Counted from the stretch's first letter, positions 24,866 to 37,463 are shown. The stretch: 64,000 nucleotides of DNA from Bathymodiolus brooksi (GCA_963680875.1 OY804589.1:1302001-1366000); one strand, 5' to 3'. Numbers and translations: made by a program. The notes: generated by a model not told the origin, from the sequence alone.

Positions 24866-26705
24866 CCGTCATTCCAAGTAGGCCAACACAATACAATGTC
24901 CAACGGAGAAGCCGTCAATTCAAGAAGGCCAACACAATACAAGGTCAACACAATACAATGTCCAACGCAGACGCCGTCAATCCAAGAAGGCCAACACAAT
25001 ACAATGTCCAACGGAGACGCCGTCAATCCAAGAAGGCCAACACAATACAATGTTCAACGGAGACGCCGTCAATCCAAGAAGGCCAACACAATACAATGTC
25101 CAACGTAGACGCCGTCAATCCAAGAAGGCCAACATACTACTATGTCCAACGGAGACGCCGTCAATCCAAGTAGGCCAACACAATACAATATCCAACGGAG
25201 AAGCCGTCAATCCAAGAAGGCCAACATACTACTATGTCCAACAGAGACGCCGTCAATCCAAGTAGGCCAACACAATACAATGTCCAACGCAAACGCCGTC
25301 AATCCAAGAAGGCCAACACAATACAATGTCCAACGCAGATGCCGTCAATCCAAGAAGGCCAACACAATACAAGGCCAACACAATGCAATGTCCAACGGAG
25401 ACGCTGTCAATCCAAGAAGGCCAACTCAATACAATGTCCAACGGAGACGCCGTCAATTCAAGAAGGCCAACATAATACAATGTCCAACGGAGACGCCGTC
25501 AATCCAAGAAGGCCAACACAATGCAATGTTCAACGGTAACGCCGTCAATCCAAGAAAGCCAACACAATACAATGTCCAACGGAGACACCATCAATCCAAG
25601 AAGGCCAACACAATACAATGTCCAACGGAGATGCCGTCAATCCAAGAAGGCCAACACAATGCAATGTCCAACGCAGACGCCGTCATTCCAAGAAGGCCAG
25701 CACAATACAATGTCCAACGGAAACGCCGTCAATCCAAGAAGGCCAACATAATACAATGTCCAATGGAGACGCCGTCAATCCAAGATGGCCAACACAATAC
25801 AATGTCCACCGGAGACACCGTCAATCCAAGAAGGCGAACATAATACAATGTCCAACGGAGACGCCGTCAATCCAAGATGGCCAACACAATACATTGTCCA
25901 ACGGAGACGCTGTCAATCCAAGAAGGCCAACATAATACAATGTTCAACGGAGACGCCGTCAATTCAAGAAGACCAACACAATACAATGTCCAACGGAGAC
26001 GCAGTCAATTTAAGAAGGCCAACGCAATACAAGGCCAACACAATACAATGTCCAACGGAGACGCCGTCAATCCAAGAAGGCCAACACAATACAATGTCCC
26101 ACGGAGACGCCGTCAATCCAAGAAGGCCAACAAAATACAAGGTCCAACAGAGACGCCGTCAATCCAATATGGCCTACATAATACAATGCCCAACGGAGAC
26201 TCCGTCAATCCAAGAAAGCCAACATAATACAATGTCCAACGGAGACACCGTCAATCGAAGATGGCCACCACAATACAATGTCAAACGTAGACGCCGTCAA
26301 TCCAAGACGGCTAACACAATACAATGTCTAATGGAGACGCCGTCAATCCAAGAAGATCAACATAATACAATGTCCAACGGAGACGCCGTCAATCCAAGAA
26401 GGCCAAAACAATACAATGTCCAATGGAGACGCCGTCAATTCAAGAAGGCCAACACAATGCAATGTCCAACGGGCACAGCGTCAATCCAAGAAGGCCAACA
26501 CAATACAATGTCCAACGGAGACGCCGTCAATCCAAGATGGTCAACACAATACAATGTTCAATGGAGACGCCGTCAATCCAAGAAGGCCAACACAATACAA
26601 TGTCTAACGGGGACGCCGTCAATCCAAGAAGGCCAACACAATGCAATGTCCAACGAAGACGCCGTCAATCCAAGAAGGCCAACATAATACAATGTCCAAC
26701 GGAAA
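24866..26705. repeat. Array B: 46-bp tandem repeat (about 40 copies)
   Basis: Unit of 46 bp with ACGGAGACGCCGTCAATCC and AAGAAGGCCAACACAATAC. Because 46 is not a multiple of three and the unit lacks stops in all forward frames, an open frame passes through all three phases and gives a 46-residue peptide period (TETPSIQEGQHN, NGDAVNPRRPTQ, VQRRRRQSKKAN). Open frames of up to 300 codons follow from this and end only where units mutate (AGTAGG, CATAATA). A few units carry a duplicated GGCCAACACAATACAA step (near 24928, 25370 and 26030). I do not call a gene. Confidence 0.93.
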
Positions 26706-27165
26706 AAGACGGATAGACAAATTGATGCAGAAAACATCGTTTTTATGCGGAAATCGTAACGGACATCAGAACACTGAACTCATAACTGATAAATAAATAA
26801 TGCTTTGTTTTATATAGAACACTTGAAGTGTTATGTTAAAACGTCTTCTGTTGTTAATTCATCAACATAGAATGTATATATGTTCTATGAGGAACAATAA
26901 CATATAACACATAATGAAAAATAACTCACTAAAATATGCAAAGAAAACAGGATGTTCTAAATTTTATTTTATTGTAAATAGAAACTCCTAAGTTAGAATA
27001 AAGGCGTATGTACCCTGTAGTGATTCAAAAAAAAAAAATAAACGAAAAACGTGCTTTTAAATTAATGTGCGTACATACTTATTCTTAAGGTCAATATATA
27101 TATTGTACATTACAGCTTTATATATGTTACCATTGAATTAATAATGTTCAATCGTTATGGTCTTA
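26706..27165. other. Spacer, no gene seen
   Basis: AT-rich sequence between arrays B and C. No coding or structural RNA signal seen. Confidence 0.55.
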
Positions 27166-28861
27166 CCGGACGCAACTCTAGAACCTGGTGGTCGACAATC
27201 TCACTGAGTATAACTGTAGATCGTCATGGTCGACAATCTCACTGAGTATAACTGTAGATAGTGGTGGTCGACAATCTCACTGACCACAACTGTAGATCGT
27301 GGTGGTCGACAATCTCACTTAGCACAACTGTAGATCGTGGTGGTCAACAATCTCACTAAGCGCAACTGTAGATCGTGGGTGGTGGCCGACAATCTCACTG
27401 ACCACAACTTTAGATCGTGGTGGTCGACAATTTCACTGAGTACAACTGTAGATCGTGGTAGCCGACAATCTAACTGATCACAACTGTAGACCGTGATGGT
27501 CGACAATCTTACTGAGCACAACTGTAGATCGTGATGCTCAGCGATCTCACTGAGTACAACTATATATCGTGGTGGTCGACAATATCACTGAGTAAAACTG
27601 TAGATCGTGGTGGTCGACAATCTCACTGAGCACAATGGTAGATCGTGGTGGTCGACAATCTACTTGAGTACAACTGTAGATCGTGGTGGTCGACAATCTC
27701 ACCGAGCACAATTGTAGATCGTGGTGGTCGACAATCTCACTGAGCACAACTGTAGATCGTGGTGGTCGACACTCTCACTGAGCACAACTGTAGATCGTGG
27801 GAGTCGACAATCTCACTGAGCACAACTGTAGATCGTGGTGGTCGACACTCTCACTGAGCACAACTGTAGATCGTGGGAGTCGACAATCTCACTGAGCACA
27901 ACTGTAAATCGTGATGCTCGACGATCTGGCTGAGTACAACTGTAGATCGTGGTGGTTGACAATCTCATTGAGCACAACTGTAGACCAAGGTGGTCGACAC
28001 TCTCACTGAGCACAACTGTAGATCGTGGTGCTAGACAATCTCACTGACCACAGCTGTAGGTAATGGTGGTCGACAATCTCACTGAGTCCAACTATAGATC
28101 GTGGTGGTCGACAATCTCACTGAGCAAAACTGTAGATCGTGATGCTTGACGATCTCTGAGTACAACTGTAGATCGTGGTGGTCGACATTCTCACTGACAC
28201 AACTGTAGAACGTGGTGGTCGACAATCTCACTGAGCATAATTGTAGATCGTGGTGGGCGACAATCTCACTGAGCACAACTGTAGAACGTGGTGGTTGACA
28301 ATCTCATTAAGCACAACTGTAGATTATGGTGGTCGACAATCTCACTGAGCACAACTGTAGATCGTTGTGGCCGACAATCTCACTGAGCACAACTGTAGAT
28401 CGTGGTGGGCGACAATTTCACTGACACAACTGTAGAACGTGGTGGTTGACAATCTCATTAAGCACAACTGTAGATTATGGTGGTCGACAATCTCACTGAG
28501 CACAACTGTAGATCGTTGTGGCCGACAATCTCACTGAGCACAACTGTAGATCGTGGTGGGCGACAATTTCACTGACACAACTGTAGAACGTGGTGGTCGA
28601 CAATCTCACTGAGCATAATTGTAGATCGTGGTGGTCGACAATCTCACTGACACAACTGTAGAACGTGGTGGTCGACAATCTCACTGAGCATAATGGTAGA
28701 TCGTGGTGGGCGACAATCTCACTGAGCACAACTGTAGAACGTGGTGGTTGACAATCTCATTAAGCACACCTGTAGATTATGGTGGTCGACAATCTAACTG
28801 AGTACAACTGTAGATCGTGATGATCGACAATCTCACTGAGCACAGCTGTAGATTGTGATAG
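27166..28861. repeat. Array C: 38-bp tandem repeat (about 44 copies)
   Basis: Unit of 38 bp with ACTGTAGATCGTGGTGG, then TCGACAATCTCACTGAGCAC. The unit centre contains the palindrome GTCGAC. Small deletions occur (ACTGACACAAC near 28200 and 28425). A 152-bp (four-unit) block beginning GGTGGTTGACAATCTCATTA recurs at 28289 and 28441, and again at 28743. Antisense open frames of 65-78 codons are periodic artefacts. Confidence 0.93.
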
Positions 28862-29672
28862 TCGTATGAGAGTGTATTCCCTGACTACATCTGTATGAAG
28901 AGAATATTCAGTATGTTAGCTATGAGAGTGTATTCACTGACTACCTCTGTGGGTAGATAATATTCAGTGTGGTAGCTATGAGAGTGTATTCACTGACTAC
29001 CTCTGTGGGAAGATAATATTCATTGTGGTAGCTATGAGAGTGTGTTCACTGACTACATCTGTATGAAGAGTATATTCAGTATGTTAGCTATGAGAGTGCA
29101 TTCACTGACTACATCTGTGGGAAGATAATATTCAGTGTGGTAGCTATGACAGTGTATTCACTGACTACATCTGTATGAAGAGAATATTCAGTATGTTAGC
29201 TATGAGAGTGTATTCACTGACTACCTCTGTGGGAAGATAATATTCAGTGTGGTAGCTATGAGAGTGTATTCACTGACTACATCTTCATGAAGAGAATATT
29301 CAGTATGTTAGCTATGAGAGTGTATTCACTGACTACCTCTGTGGGAAGATAATATTCAGTGTGGTAGCTATGAGAGTGTATTCACTGACTACATCTGTAT
29401 GAAGAGAATATTCAGTATGTTAGCTATAAGAGTGTATTCACTGACTACCTCTGTGGGAAGATAATATTCAGTGTGGTAGCTATGAGAGGGTATTCACTGA
29501 CTACATCTGTAGGAAGATAATATTCAGTGTTGTATCTATGAGAGTGTATTCACTGACTACATATGTGGGAAGATAATATTCAGTGTGGTAGCTATGAGAG
29601 TGTATTCACTGACAACATCTGTGGGAAGATAATATTCAGTATGTTAGCTATGAGAGGGTATTCACTGACTAT
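28862..29672. repeat. Array D: 56-bp repeat organised as 112-bp dimers
   Basis: Starts directly at the end of array C. The unit is 56 bp (TATGAGAGTGTATTCACTGA plus a variable half). Two unit types mostly alternate: one with CTGTATGAAGAGAATATTCAG then TATGTTAG, the other with CTGTGGGAAGATAATATTCA then GTGTGGTAG. This makes a 112-bp higher-order repeat. About 14 units. Confidence 0.92.
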
Positions 29673-30146
29673 ATTAGTTTTGTTCAGTATTACGTTCTCA
29701 TCTTTCTTACAAATAAAGCTACCTTTTAAATCTGACGATTGTATCTGACATCTTTATTATATACCCTGTACAACTGTTTTATTTGTGATCATTGGTTATA
29801 ATGACATGATAAAATTGACTTTGTAATAGATATACATCATTATAATTATTTAGTTTATAAAGTTGTAGGTCTGGTACTGTTTATGTATGTTGGCTATATA
29901 ATACAATTTATTTTGTAGATATCTCTCAAAAATGTTACATGTATTTAGCAATAGGTTTATTAATTTGAAATACAGATCATTAATGATATTATAAAGTAGA
30001 TAAATAAAAAATCAAAGAAAGGAATTTAATGATAAATAACACAAACACATAGCAGTGAATGCATGCTGGCTTATCATGATAACAGATGCTGGACCTGATC
30101 TACCATAGCGCCACCTGTAATCAAGTGGGGATAATCTTCACCAATT
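29673..30146. other. Spacer, no gene seen
   Basis: AT-rich sequence after array D. Nothing supportable as a gene or element. Confidence 0.5.
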
Positions 30147-30393
30147 TTGATTGAATTCCAAGTGGGAATCGTGTATTCTGTCACATAGTTATAATAATCT
30201 TAGATGATTGGATGCTTCTTAATATAAGAAGAGCCAATCGAAATATTGATTGAATTCTAAGTGGGAATCGTGTATTCACATAATTATAATAATCTTAGAA
30301 CCTTTTAAGTCCTCCAGTAAAGCATAGAGGACACAGTGTTGAAACAACAACAACGCACGTCTACAACGGTTCACGTCTACGAAGTCATGTTAA
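30147..30393 (+). repeat. Dispersed repeat, copy 1, with internal duplication
   Basis: Contains TGATTGAATTCCAAGTGGG near 30148 and a near-copy about 98 bp later. It then has AGAGGACACAGTGTTGAAAC and CGCACGTCTACAACGG. The second half matches 40645-40755 (GTGTATTCTGTCACATA, AGAGGACACGGTGTTG, CGCACGTCTACAACG). It is a dispersed element of unknown class. Confidence 0.6.
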
Positions 30394-32564
30394 GGCTGTC
30401 CACTTTTTTTGCAGCATACATTTATGACAATTGATGACAATGTAATAAAGGGCGAAGCCCTTCTAACGGCTATACGATTTTTGGTAATAAGTTCTACTCC
30501 TATATTGAAAACCAAATATCTGTTCACCGGAAGCATGAAATTATAGAACAAAGTGGTTTTTAAAAACAAAATAAAAATTATTTCAATAAGAAATCCATAA
30601 ATCTATAACCATTTCAATTCTTCTCAATTGAAATAAACTTAAAAGAAAATTCTAATATCAAAATCGTGTGCTACTAGAAATGATCGTTTCATGTTTACAG
30701 TGATGGTTGACGTCATTTTCTAGTGTACATTTCGTCTGCTTCGGAGAGGAAAGAAACATGAATAAATGTGCATCCACTTCTTGATCATCCTGTCTCTGAA
30801 AACTTTGTGAGCTGGTGTCAAACATTGAGGAATAGCTCCGCATCGTTTTTATGTATACAGGAAACCTATTTCATCTCCACGATCTCGCAATTTGAAAGTG
30901 ATTAAAAAAATATGTACATTTGAAGTGCATTTGTGTATGATGTCTGGACAACTGATTTTGTCAGGTAAGCCTTTTAACACGTTTTCCATGGCAAGGTTAA
31001 AAATATTGCAATTACGTCTGACCCTCACTCCCTTTTCCAATACCACCAAGGATCCTACTATATAAATCCTTGCTACCACGCATGGCATGCATTTTTTTCC
31101 TCTCGGGTCTCTCACCATTTTCCCCCATGGCCATGATCTGTGATTGGAATGGGGTAATTTGTTTTTATTCCCTCGACCCTTCATTTATGACTCTTGTTGA
31201 TTCACCGTTATTTGTGAAATTCTCAAAAATGGCAAATTTTAATTTCCGTGAATCGTGATTTGGATTTTTTTTTCTGAGATTCGTGACCAGTAAATTATGA
31301 CAATATCAGCATTGAACATGCAACTTTAATTGTTCATTAGTTACAAAGAATATTGATGTTTTTGCCCCCTCCCCCCATTTTTGGCAAAAATTTATCTCAA
31401 TTACAGTTTCAGTTCATGGTACTTTGTTATATTTTATATCTTTAATTTCTGACCAAATTTCACACACATGATTTGCTGGACCCTCAGGAGATGCTTGTTG
31501 GTTTCTCTGTGTTACTAAGTCCATTTGATTATCATTATTGCATCAATTTATAATTTTTAAGCTATCTTTAAATGAATAATACACAGATCAAGTTTGTTCT
31601 TGCAGTTTCCTTTCAAAAGACAACATTTTAATACCTAACATCTCTGGTGTATGACAACAGGCTCCAAATTTATTTTTTTTCACTCCATAAAGGGGTTGTA
31701 TTAAAAGCATGTAAACATGCATATATTTTTCTATTTAAGGTGGAAATGTTGAAATTGTCTATTAAATTTAGTTTGATACATGTACAGTGAGCCCTTTGAC
31801 TAACTTGGTATTTTTTTCAGAATTAACATAAAGAAAAAAAACAATGGATGATTTAAACTCAAAGAAGATTTAAATACCACAAAAGAATCAGCATAATCTT
31901 TAAAGGAACAGGAATATTTGACTTAAACAGAACCCAGATATATATTCATACATTTGCATGATCAGAAGTAATCGATGAAATATAATTTTGGAGCTGTTTG
32001 TATTGTGTAGAGTCTGTGTGTATTACATGTGGTAGTGAATAGGAGACATTATACAATATTATCTATACAAAAATGTGTTTGATTCCTCATAGTCGACTTG
32101 CGATTTTTCATGTATAAATCCAAAGAATACAATGGTACGGATATTTTGGATTCAATGTTCAGTGATCAAAGACAGAAAGATGTGATGAATTAAGTGATTG
32201 AATATTTAATGATTCGGAAACACATGAATAATTGTAGTTTTCAGTTCAGACAAGAAATCAGGATTCAGCCATACCTACATGTACATATTAAGATGCAGTA
32301 AACACTGAAACGTAATTTTGAGATCATGGAGATAATTTAATTTAATTGTTAATAAAAAAAAAATTGAAAGTGAAGTTGATTCTTTTTCAGTACATTGTTT
32401 AATGACATGTTATGTGTATAACAGTTCCAACAATTATATAGGAAACAATATTGTTGTAGTATTATTGGTACTTGTAAAAATATGCCACATTATGACCCAA
32501 AGGGGTTTTATGTTATACACTACAATACATACACAAACATTTGATCCATCATTTGCTCATTGGA
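30394..32564. other. Long AT-rich spacer, no gene seen
   Basis: About 2.2 kb without a supportable gene. The longest open frame (minus strand, 30849-31184, 111 codons) has no recognisable domain or membrane or signal segment and ends in low-complexity sequence. I treat it as chance. Confidence 0.5.
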
Positions 32565-32800
32565 GGTTAGGTGTTTAACACCACTTTCAAAAATATTTCA
32601 GTTACTACTTTTGTGGTGGAAATTGGAGTACACAGAGAAAACCACAGACGTCACTGAAAAACTTTTATCACATAATGTTTTATCGAGTACACCTCGCCAT
32701 GCATGGGGTTCAAACTCACAACATAAGTGGTGATAGACAACGATTGCACAGGTACATGTAGTTGTAAATTCAACTACCATACGATCACGACGGCTAAAGT
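32565..32800 (-). mobile_element. tRNA-derived SINE (same family as at 3099 and 23292)
   Basis: Read on the minus strand it has GTAGTTGAATTTACAACTAC, a B box-like GAGTTTGAACCCC, then TTTTCTCTGTGTACTCCAAT and the tail AACTGAAATATTTTTGAAAG with TGGTGTTAAACACC. It is more diverged than the copy at 23292. I see no convincing target-site duplication. Confidence 0.75.
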
Positions 32801-33370
32801 TCAGTTAAGATGAAAGGTAATCGTTTTATTGATATTGGTGGAATTTATGATTTATATCACTATTTATAAACTTTCTTTTCACATCAATCAATGAAAATAA
32901 TTGGTTTACTGATAGTATGTTTTTTAATGTGTCACAGGAATCCATATGAATATGCATACCTTGCGAATGTGAAAAGTTGGACCATATCCAAATAAATTTA
33001 TTTTAGAGTCACATGTCATTTTATACCAGGGTTCACCAAACCAGGCGAAGTGGGCAACTTTTTCGCCTTGGTTTCAATGAAATAGCCCAACTTCTGTCAA
33101 AAAGCGAAGTTTTAGTCAGTCTTTTCAAGTCAGTATTTTTTTCACCAATAATCATACTTTTTCTTCAATATTCACGTAAAAGAAATGTTCCTGAAATATG
33201 ACCCATACAGGGTTTGATGTTCAATATTGTATTCCAAACTCATTAATTGCATCCTTTTTAAGATGATTATGCAGCACGTTCGTTTTGTGAAAGGTAGGGG
33301 GACATTCCAGAGTCGGGAAAGAAATGTTAATTTTTTTTATCGATTTTCGGAAGTCCCCCAGATTTTGTTG
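32801..33370. other. Spacer, no gene seen
   Basis: AT-rich. The open frame at 33013-33201 (62 codons) has no recognisable feature. Confidence 0.5.
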
Positions 33371-33527
33371 TTAAGGATTGATCGCAATTTGTGTTCGGTT
33401 CATTTGAAAGAACCTCAATCAGGTTGTACACACCCTTGCGTAAGCTGCTACGCGGGTTACACAGTGTGTACAACCTGATTGAGGTTATTTCTTCATGAAC
33501 TGAACACAAATTGCAATCAATCCTTAA
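33371..33527. mobile_element. Palindromic MITE (157 bp) with TTAAGGATTGAT ends
   Basis: The element begins TTAAGGATTGATCGCAATTT and ends with its near-perfect reverse complement. The arms continue inward (ACCTCAATCAGGTTGTACAC) and meet around a short centre, so almost the whole element is one hairpin. Its ends match those of the longer element at 39290-40014, which makes it the deletion-derived short form. The TTAA at both ends may be the target duplication, but this cannot be separated from the inverted repeat. Confidence 0.8.
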
Positions 33528-33916
33528 CAAATTTGGTTGAATAGTTGATTGATTATTTTTGTAATGTCAAGTAAGCAGTGTTTCAGCTATGTACATTTTT
33601 TATATTTTCATGATGAGAATTAAGTTTACAATCAATAATTGATGCTTGAAAGGAAAGAAGCATAGGATTATGAAAAGAAAATTAAAACAGTAATGGTCAA
33701 CACTTCTACCAATATCAATCACCACTCACTGAAACACAAAAAAGGAGGCAACACCATCTGATGTTGGAAATGCAGGTCATGGCTTGGGACAGGATAAATG
33801 ATAGGGTCAGAAAAAATGCTTTGCAGCAGGGTACACCAATGACCACTCCTAACAATTGATGCTTGTGAATATGACATTCTCCATACACAAGGAACAGTTA
33901 ACATAATCTAATTAAG

Positions 33917-34080
33917 AAATAAATCGTGGAAGTCAAAATGTGTTTTCAGTTTTAACATGAGTTGAACTTGGTGGATATTAATGATTTATCTCGAGCCAGA
34001 AGCGAGGGATAAAATTTACCAATATCCGCCAACCCATGTTAAAACTCAAAACACATTCATTCTGGCTTCCATGAATTATT
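33917..34080. mobile_element. Foldback (inverted-repeat) element
   Basis: The left arm with GTGGAAGTCAAAATGTG and AGTTTTAACATGAGTTG pairs with a right arm reading CAACCCATGTTAAAACT and CTGGCTTCCATGAATT. The arms are about 75 bp each with several mismatches and meet at a loop near 34000 (AGCCAGAAG). No coding capacity. Confidence 0.7.
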
Positions 34081-35602
34081 TTGATTCTGATATATCTAAA
34101 AGTACAAATACCGTAGTATACTTTGAATAGAAGACGGGTATTTATATTTACGTTTGCGGAATATCGCACACAATTTACAGTCATCGACTTTAGCAGTGGT
34201 CCGGTAGCCCACGGCCAGTGAAAATTGAGTTGGAGCAGTGACTTTTGCCAATTTTTGATCAATTGAATCTATATAAATATTCTAATTTTGAAGTTTTCTG
34301 GCCAGTATTAAAATTCGAAAGTCTAATTTCGAAGACTGCATTTATGCTGCCAAATTCGAGCAGACAATAATTCATCAAGATGTACATTTACGACGGGAAA
34401 GTCGGTCACATGTGCATGTGCTAATGAGATTATGACAATCGATAAATCGCTCGTTTGTTCACAAAGCGAAAGAAGGACGTCATGTTAAAATTAGGTGTTT
34501 GTTCGATTTAATTTTTGTGATTTACTAAACCTTAGAATACAAAAAAGTATCCAACAAACATATCATTAAAATTACACTATCTTGACAGAAATATGTCAAC
34601 TTTTGAAAATTACCCTATTTATTCATTTAAAAACACAATTTCTCTGTTAAAATATTTTTGGATTTGCATCAAACTTATGACACTAATAAGAATATTTTCT
34701 GTAGGTTTTAATGGAAATAATACAATAAATTATTTTACAAATAATGGTTTTCAAGTATTAAAACAAAAATTAGCTATTGCCATCATTTAGCATTCGTCTT
34801 CGTCCATAAACATTTAAAACTATTTTTTATTAACCACATGCCCAATTAGAACCAAACATGGTAGATATATTACATGGGTGATTCTCAACATTACATGTCT
34901 TTCATTTGATTCAGAAATTCAACATGGCTTCTACGACCAATTCTTTCTGATGCTGAAGTTTCAAAATCTTATCTGAAACCACACGTGGGATGAACATGTT
35001 ATTTTGTAGGAATATGTCATTATTTGACCCTCTTAAAAAGTTTTGTTTGTGTCCTTTGGAAATATAAGATGGCCACTGCTGCAGGACAAATAAGAAAAAG
35101 TAATTCATCTCAGAAACTAGATATTTGATTGAACCCAAACTGAACCCGAGTAATCGTTGAATGGTCCCTTACAAATTATCTTTTTTCTCTGAAATGATCG
35201 TGAGGACAAATTTAACATAGGACCCTACAGGAAAAACATTTCACAATTATTCCTATCTGAAACAGTTGAAGCATTTGTAGGCAAATTTGGTTGTGCATTG
35301 GGCGGTTCTTTACAAAATATCTGGTTTTAAGATGATAAAAAATTGTTGGCATCAAAATGGTGTTTGAATGCACACTCATTGGTTTGCTTTGTTTTTTTCT
35401 TTTTGTGGATCTGAAATCCAAGTTAGCAGACAACACATGCTTTGGGGGCTTCAGTTTTACTCTTCTTTATCCAATTGAATTTGGATTCTTAAAATAATCG
35501 AGACAAATGAGTCTTGTTTTATTTTCTTATTTTTCTATAGTTTGGTTGTTAGTGACATAACATACAATGTACAATACAAAAGACATACACAAATTTTTAA
35601 TT
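34081..35602. other. Spacer, no gene seen
   Basis: About 1.5 kb. Open frames (94 codons minus at 33978-34262, 75 at 34911-35138) overlap the foldback or have no recognisable motif. The 34830-35450 stretch resembles dispersed bivalve repeats I half-recognise, but I cannot define ends. Confidence 0.45.
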
Positions 35603-36217
35603 AAGTCTCCCAAACAATGAAACTTATTGTTTTTGCCCCGTTTCTTATTATTATTATTATTATTATTAATATTATTATTATTATTATTCTCTTTCTCCTT
35701 TCTTTCCGCGGACCATGAACTTGTCCACTGCAGATCTCGGGAACTACTGGACAGAAATTCATGAAACTTGGTGGAGTTATAGATATATGTTTCTAGTTGG
35801 TCCTAAAGTTTTCAGCTATGTGGTAAAGGGGGTCAAAGTCATATTTTGAGGGGTTCAAAGGGAGTGGGGGTTACTATAGAATCCTATGGGAAAGTTGAAA
35901 TTTCGTACATTAATGTTGATAACTTCTAAATTAATAATGACACATTTGACATAGTGATAGGTCACCATTAGAGGAGCAATTCTGCGTTTTCAAAGTGGCT
36001 GCCAAAATACGGTATAAAAAATGGGCAGTAAAAATTCAACATTGCCCGATATCACCAAAATTTGATATGTGGGTAGATAATGATGTCCCGAATTGATTCC
36101 CAACATTGAACAATTTCTACCGGTCGCCATTTTCAAAATGGCCGCCACAATACCACAAAAATTCAACATTGTCCGAAATCATCAAAATTTGATATGTGCG
36201 TAGATAATGGTGTCCCG
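35603..36217 (+). mobile_element. Terminal-inverted-repeat element J, copy 1 (right-truncated)
   Basis: Begins AAGTCTCCCAAACA, followed by GCCCCGTTTCTTATTATT, a TTA-rich microsatellite (35646-35689), GAGTTATAGATATATGTTTC, and part of the sub-repeat with CCATTTTCAAAATGGCCGCC. The order matches copy 2 at 36543. It stops near 36217, where an antisense LINE fragment begins, so its right inverted repeat is missing. No coding capacity. Confidence 0.72.
35646..35689. repeat. (TTA)n microsatellite
   Basis: About 14 trinucleotide steps with one interruption (TTAATATTATT). It lies inside element J; copy 2 has a shorter tract at the same place (36577-36594). Confidence 0.9.
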
Positions 36218-36540
36218 CATCGTCATGAGTTATGTCATCGTCGGTCTGAATTGGGGGGATGGAACGGTTATTAGAATCGCCAAGTAGGCTCTTTACAAGA
36301 TTCCACCAGTTTTTACTTCCGGTGGTTTCAGTGTGATTTTTTTCAGAAATACTTGAATAATATTTGGTTTTAGCCTTTAGAATTAATTTGTTACAGACGT
36401 TTCTAGCTTTACGAAATTTTAACCAATGTCCTTCTAGGTTCGTCTGTTTGGCTCGTTTATGAATTCTTTTTTTGCGTCGAATTTGTTTTTTTTTATGGCG
36501 GTTGTTAACCAGGGTGGGTTATCTTTCCTGATAGAAATTA
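36218..36540 (-). pseudogene. Antisense LINE fragment (endonuclease-RT linker region)
   Basis: Translating the minus strand gives SIRKDNPPWLTTAIKK. After a one-base shift at the A7 run (plus-strand T7 near 36467-36473) it continues through GHWLKFRKARNVCNKLI and GSKNWWNLVKSLLGDSNN to PPIQTDDDIT. This pattern (basic stretch, WxKxRK, KxYY, WWNLVKSLLG, then IPP) is typical of the segment between the endonuclease and RT domains of non-LTR retrotransposons. It is an internal fragment: both ends abut copies of element J. It is a separate insertion from the LINE at base 1 and covers a different protein region. Confidence 0.78.
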
Positions 36541-36753
36541 TTAAGTCTCCCAAACAAAGTTTTTGCTCCGTTTCTTATTATTATTATTATTCTCTTTCTC
36601 TTTCTCCTTTCTTTCCGCGGACTTTGTGGAGTTATAGATATATGTTTCTAGTTGGTCTTAAAGTTTTGTGGTAAAGAGGATCGAAGTCATATTTTGAGGG
36701 GTTCAAAAGGGGTGGGGGTCACTATAGAATCCTATGGGAATGTTGAAATTTCG

Positions 36754-37463
36754 CATAGCCAGAAATGATGGGTACTTTGCTCATTTGCATATCTAAGATG
36801 GCGACGCCGGGATGTCTGCAATTTTCATATGCTCTATATAGACGATATCATTCATAATTGCATGTGTGTCATTTTCTGAACTTGAAAATGATACATTGAA
36901 TCAAGCTGAAATAAATGAAATAAAAATTAATGAAAACAATTAAATATTCGCGGTTCCTAGACTAAATGAAAATCCGAGGCGACGAACCCTTTTTTGGCCT
37001 TAAGAGTCTATGTAAAAATGTCTGAAATACATGAAACTGGTGGCGTGCGACACAAAATTTAACAATGAATGACATTTGGCGACATATTTTCTGAAATAAA
37101 TTTAGATTCCTCAATAATATATGTAATTATATTAACTAACCTTATATTTCTAGCTTCTAAACTCGGGGTTCCCACATTAAATATAATATGATCATTGTTG
37201 CATGATCGCGATATCAAAGACATGTCTAAAATTGTTACAAAACAAAAATATTTGAATTTTGACAGAAGAAAAACTTTGCGGAAATAAACAATAACTTTTA
37301 ATTTTCGAATCATTGACGGACACATTGAATTTCCGTACTATAGGCTATTTTTTGACAAATCTAAGAAACGATCCATCAAGCTTGAAACTGCAGTCACGTG
37401 ATCAAAATCTAATTTAAATATGATGAATATATATGAGGAAAGTACCCTCAATTTCTGGATATG
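36754..37463. mobile_element. Terminal-inverted-repeat element K nested in element J
   Basis: About 710 bp absent from copy 1 of J. The ends are inverted repeats: left CATAGCCAGAAATGATGGG then TACTTTGCTCAT; right, read in reverse, CATATCCAGAAATTGAGGG then TACTTTCCTCAT. No transposase seen. The antisense 88-codon open frame at 37059-37325 has no recognisable motif. Confidence 0.75.

Noticed and set aside
24757..26716. Overlapping forward open frames up to 300 codons in array B
   Set aside because: All three frames are open because the unit lacks stops; peptides are a frame-shifted reading of one 46-bp unit.
27315..28729. Antisense open frames of 65-78 codons in array C
   Set aside because: Periodic products of the 38-bp unit.
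30849..31184. 111-codon minus-strand open frame
   Set aside because: No recognisable domain, no signal or membrane segment, AT-rich spacer context; length is within chance expectation.
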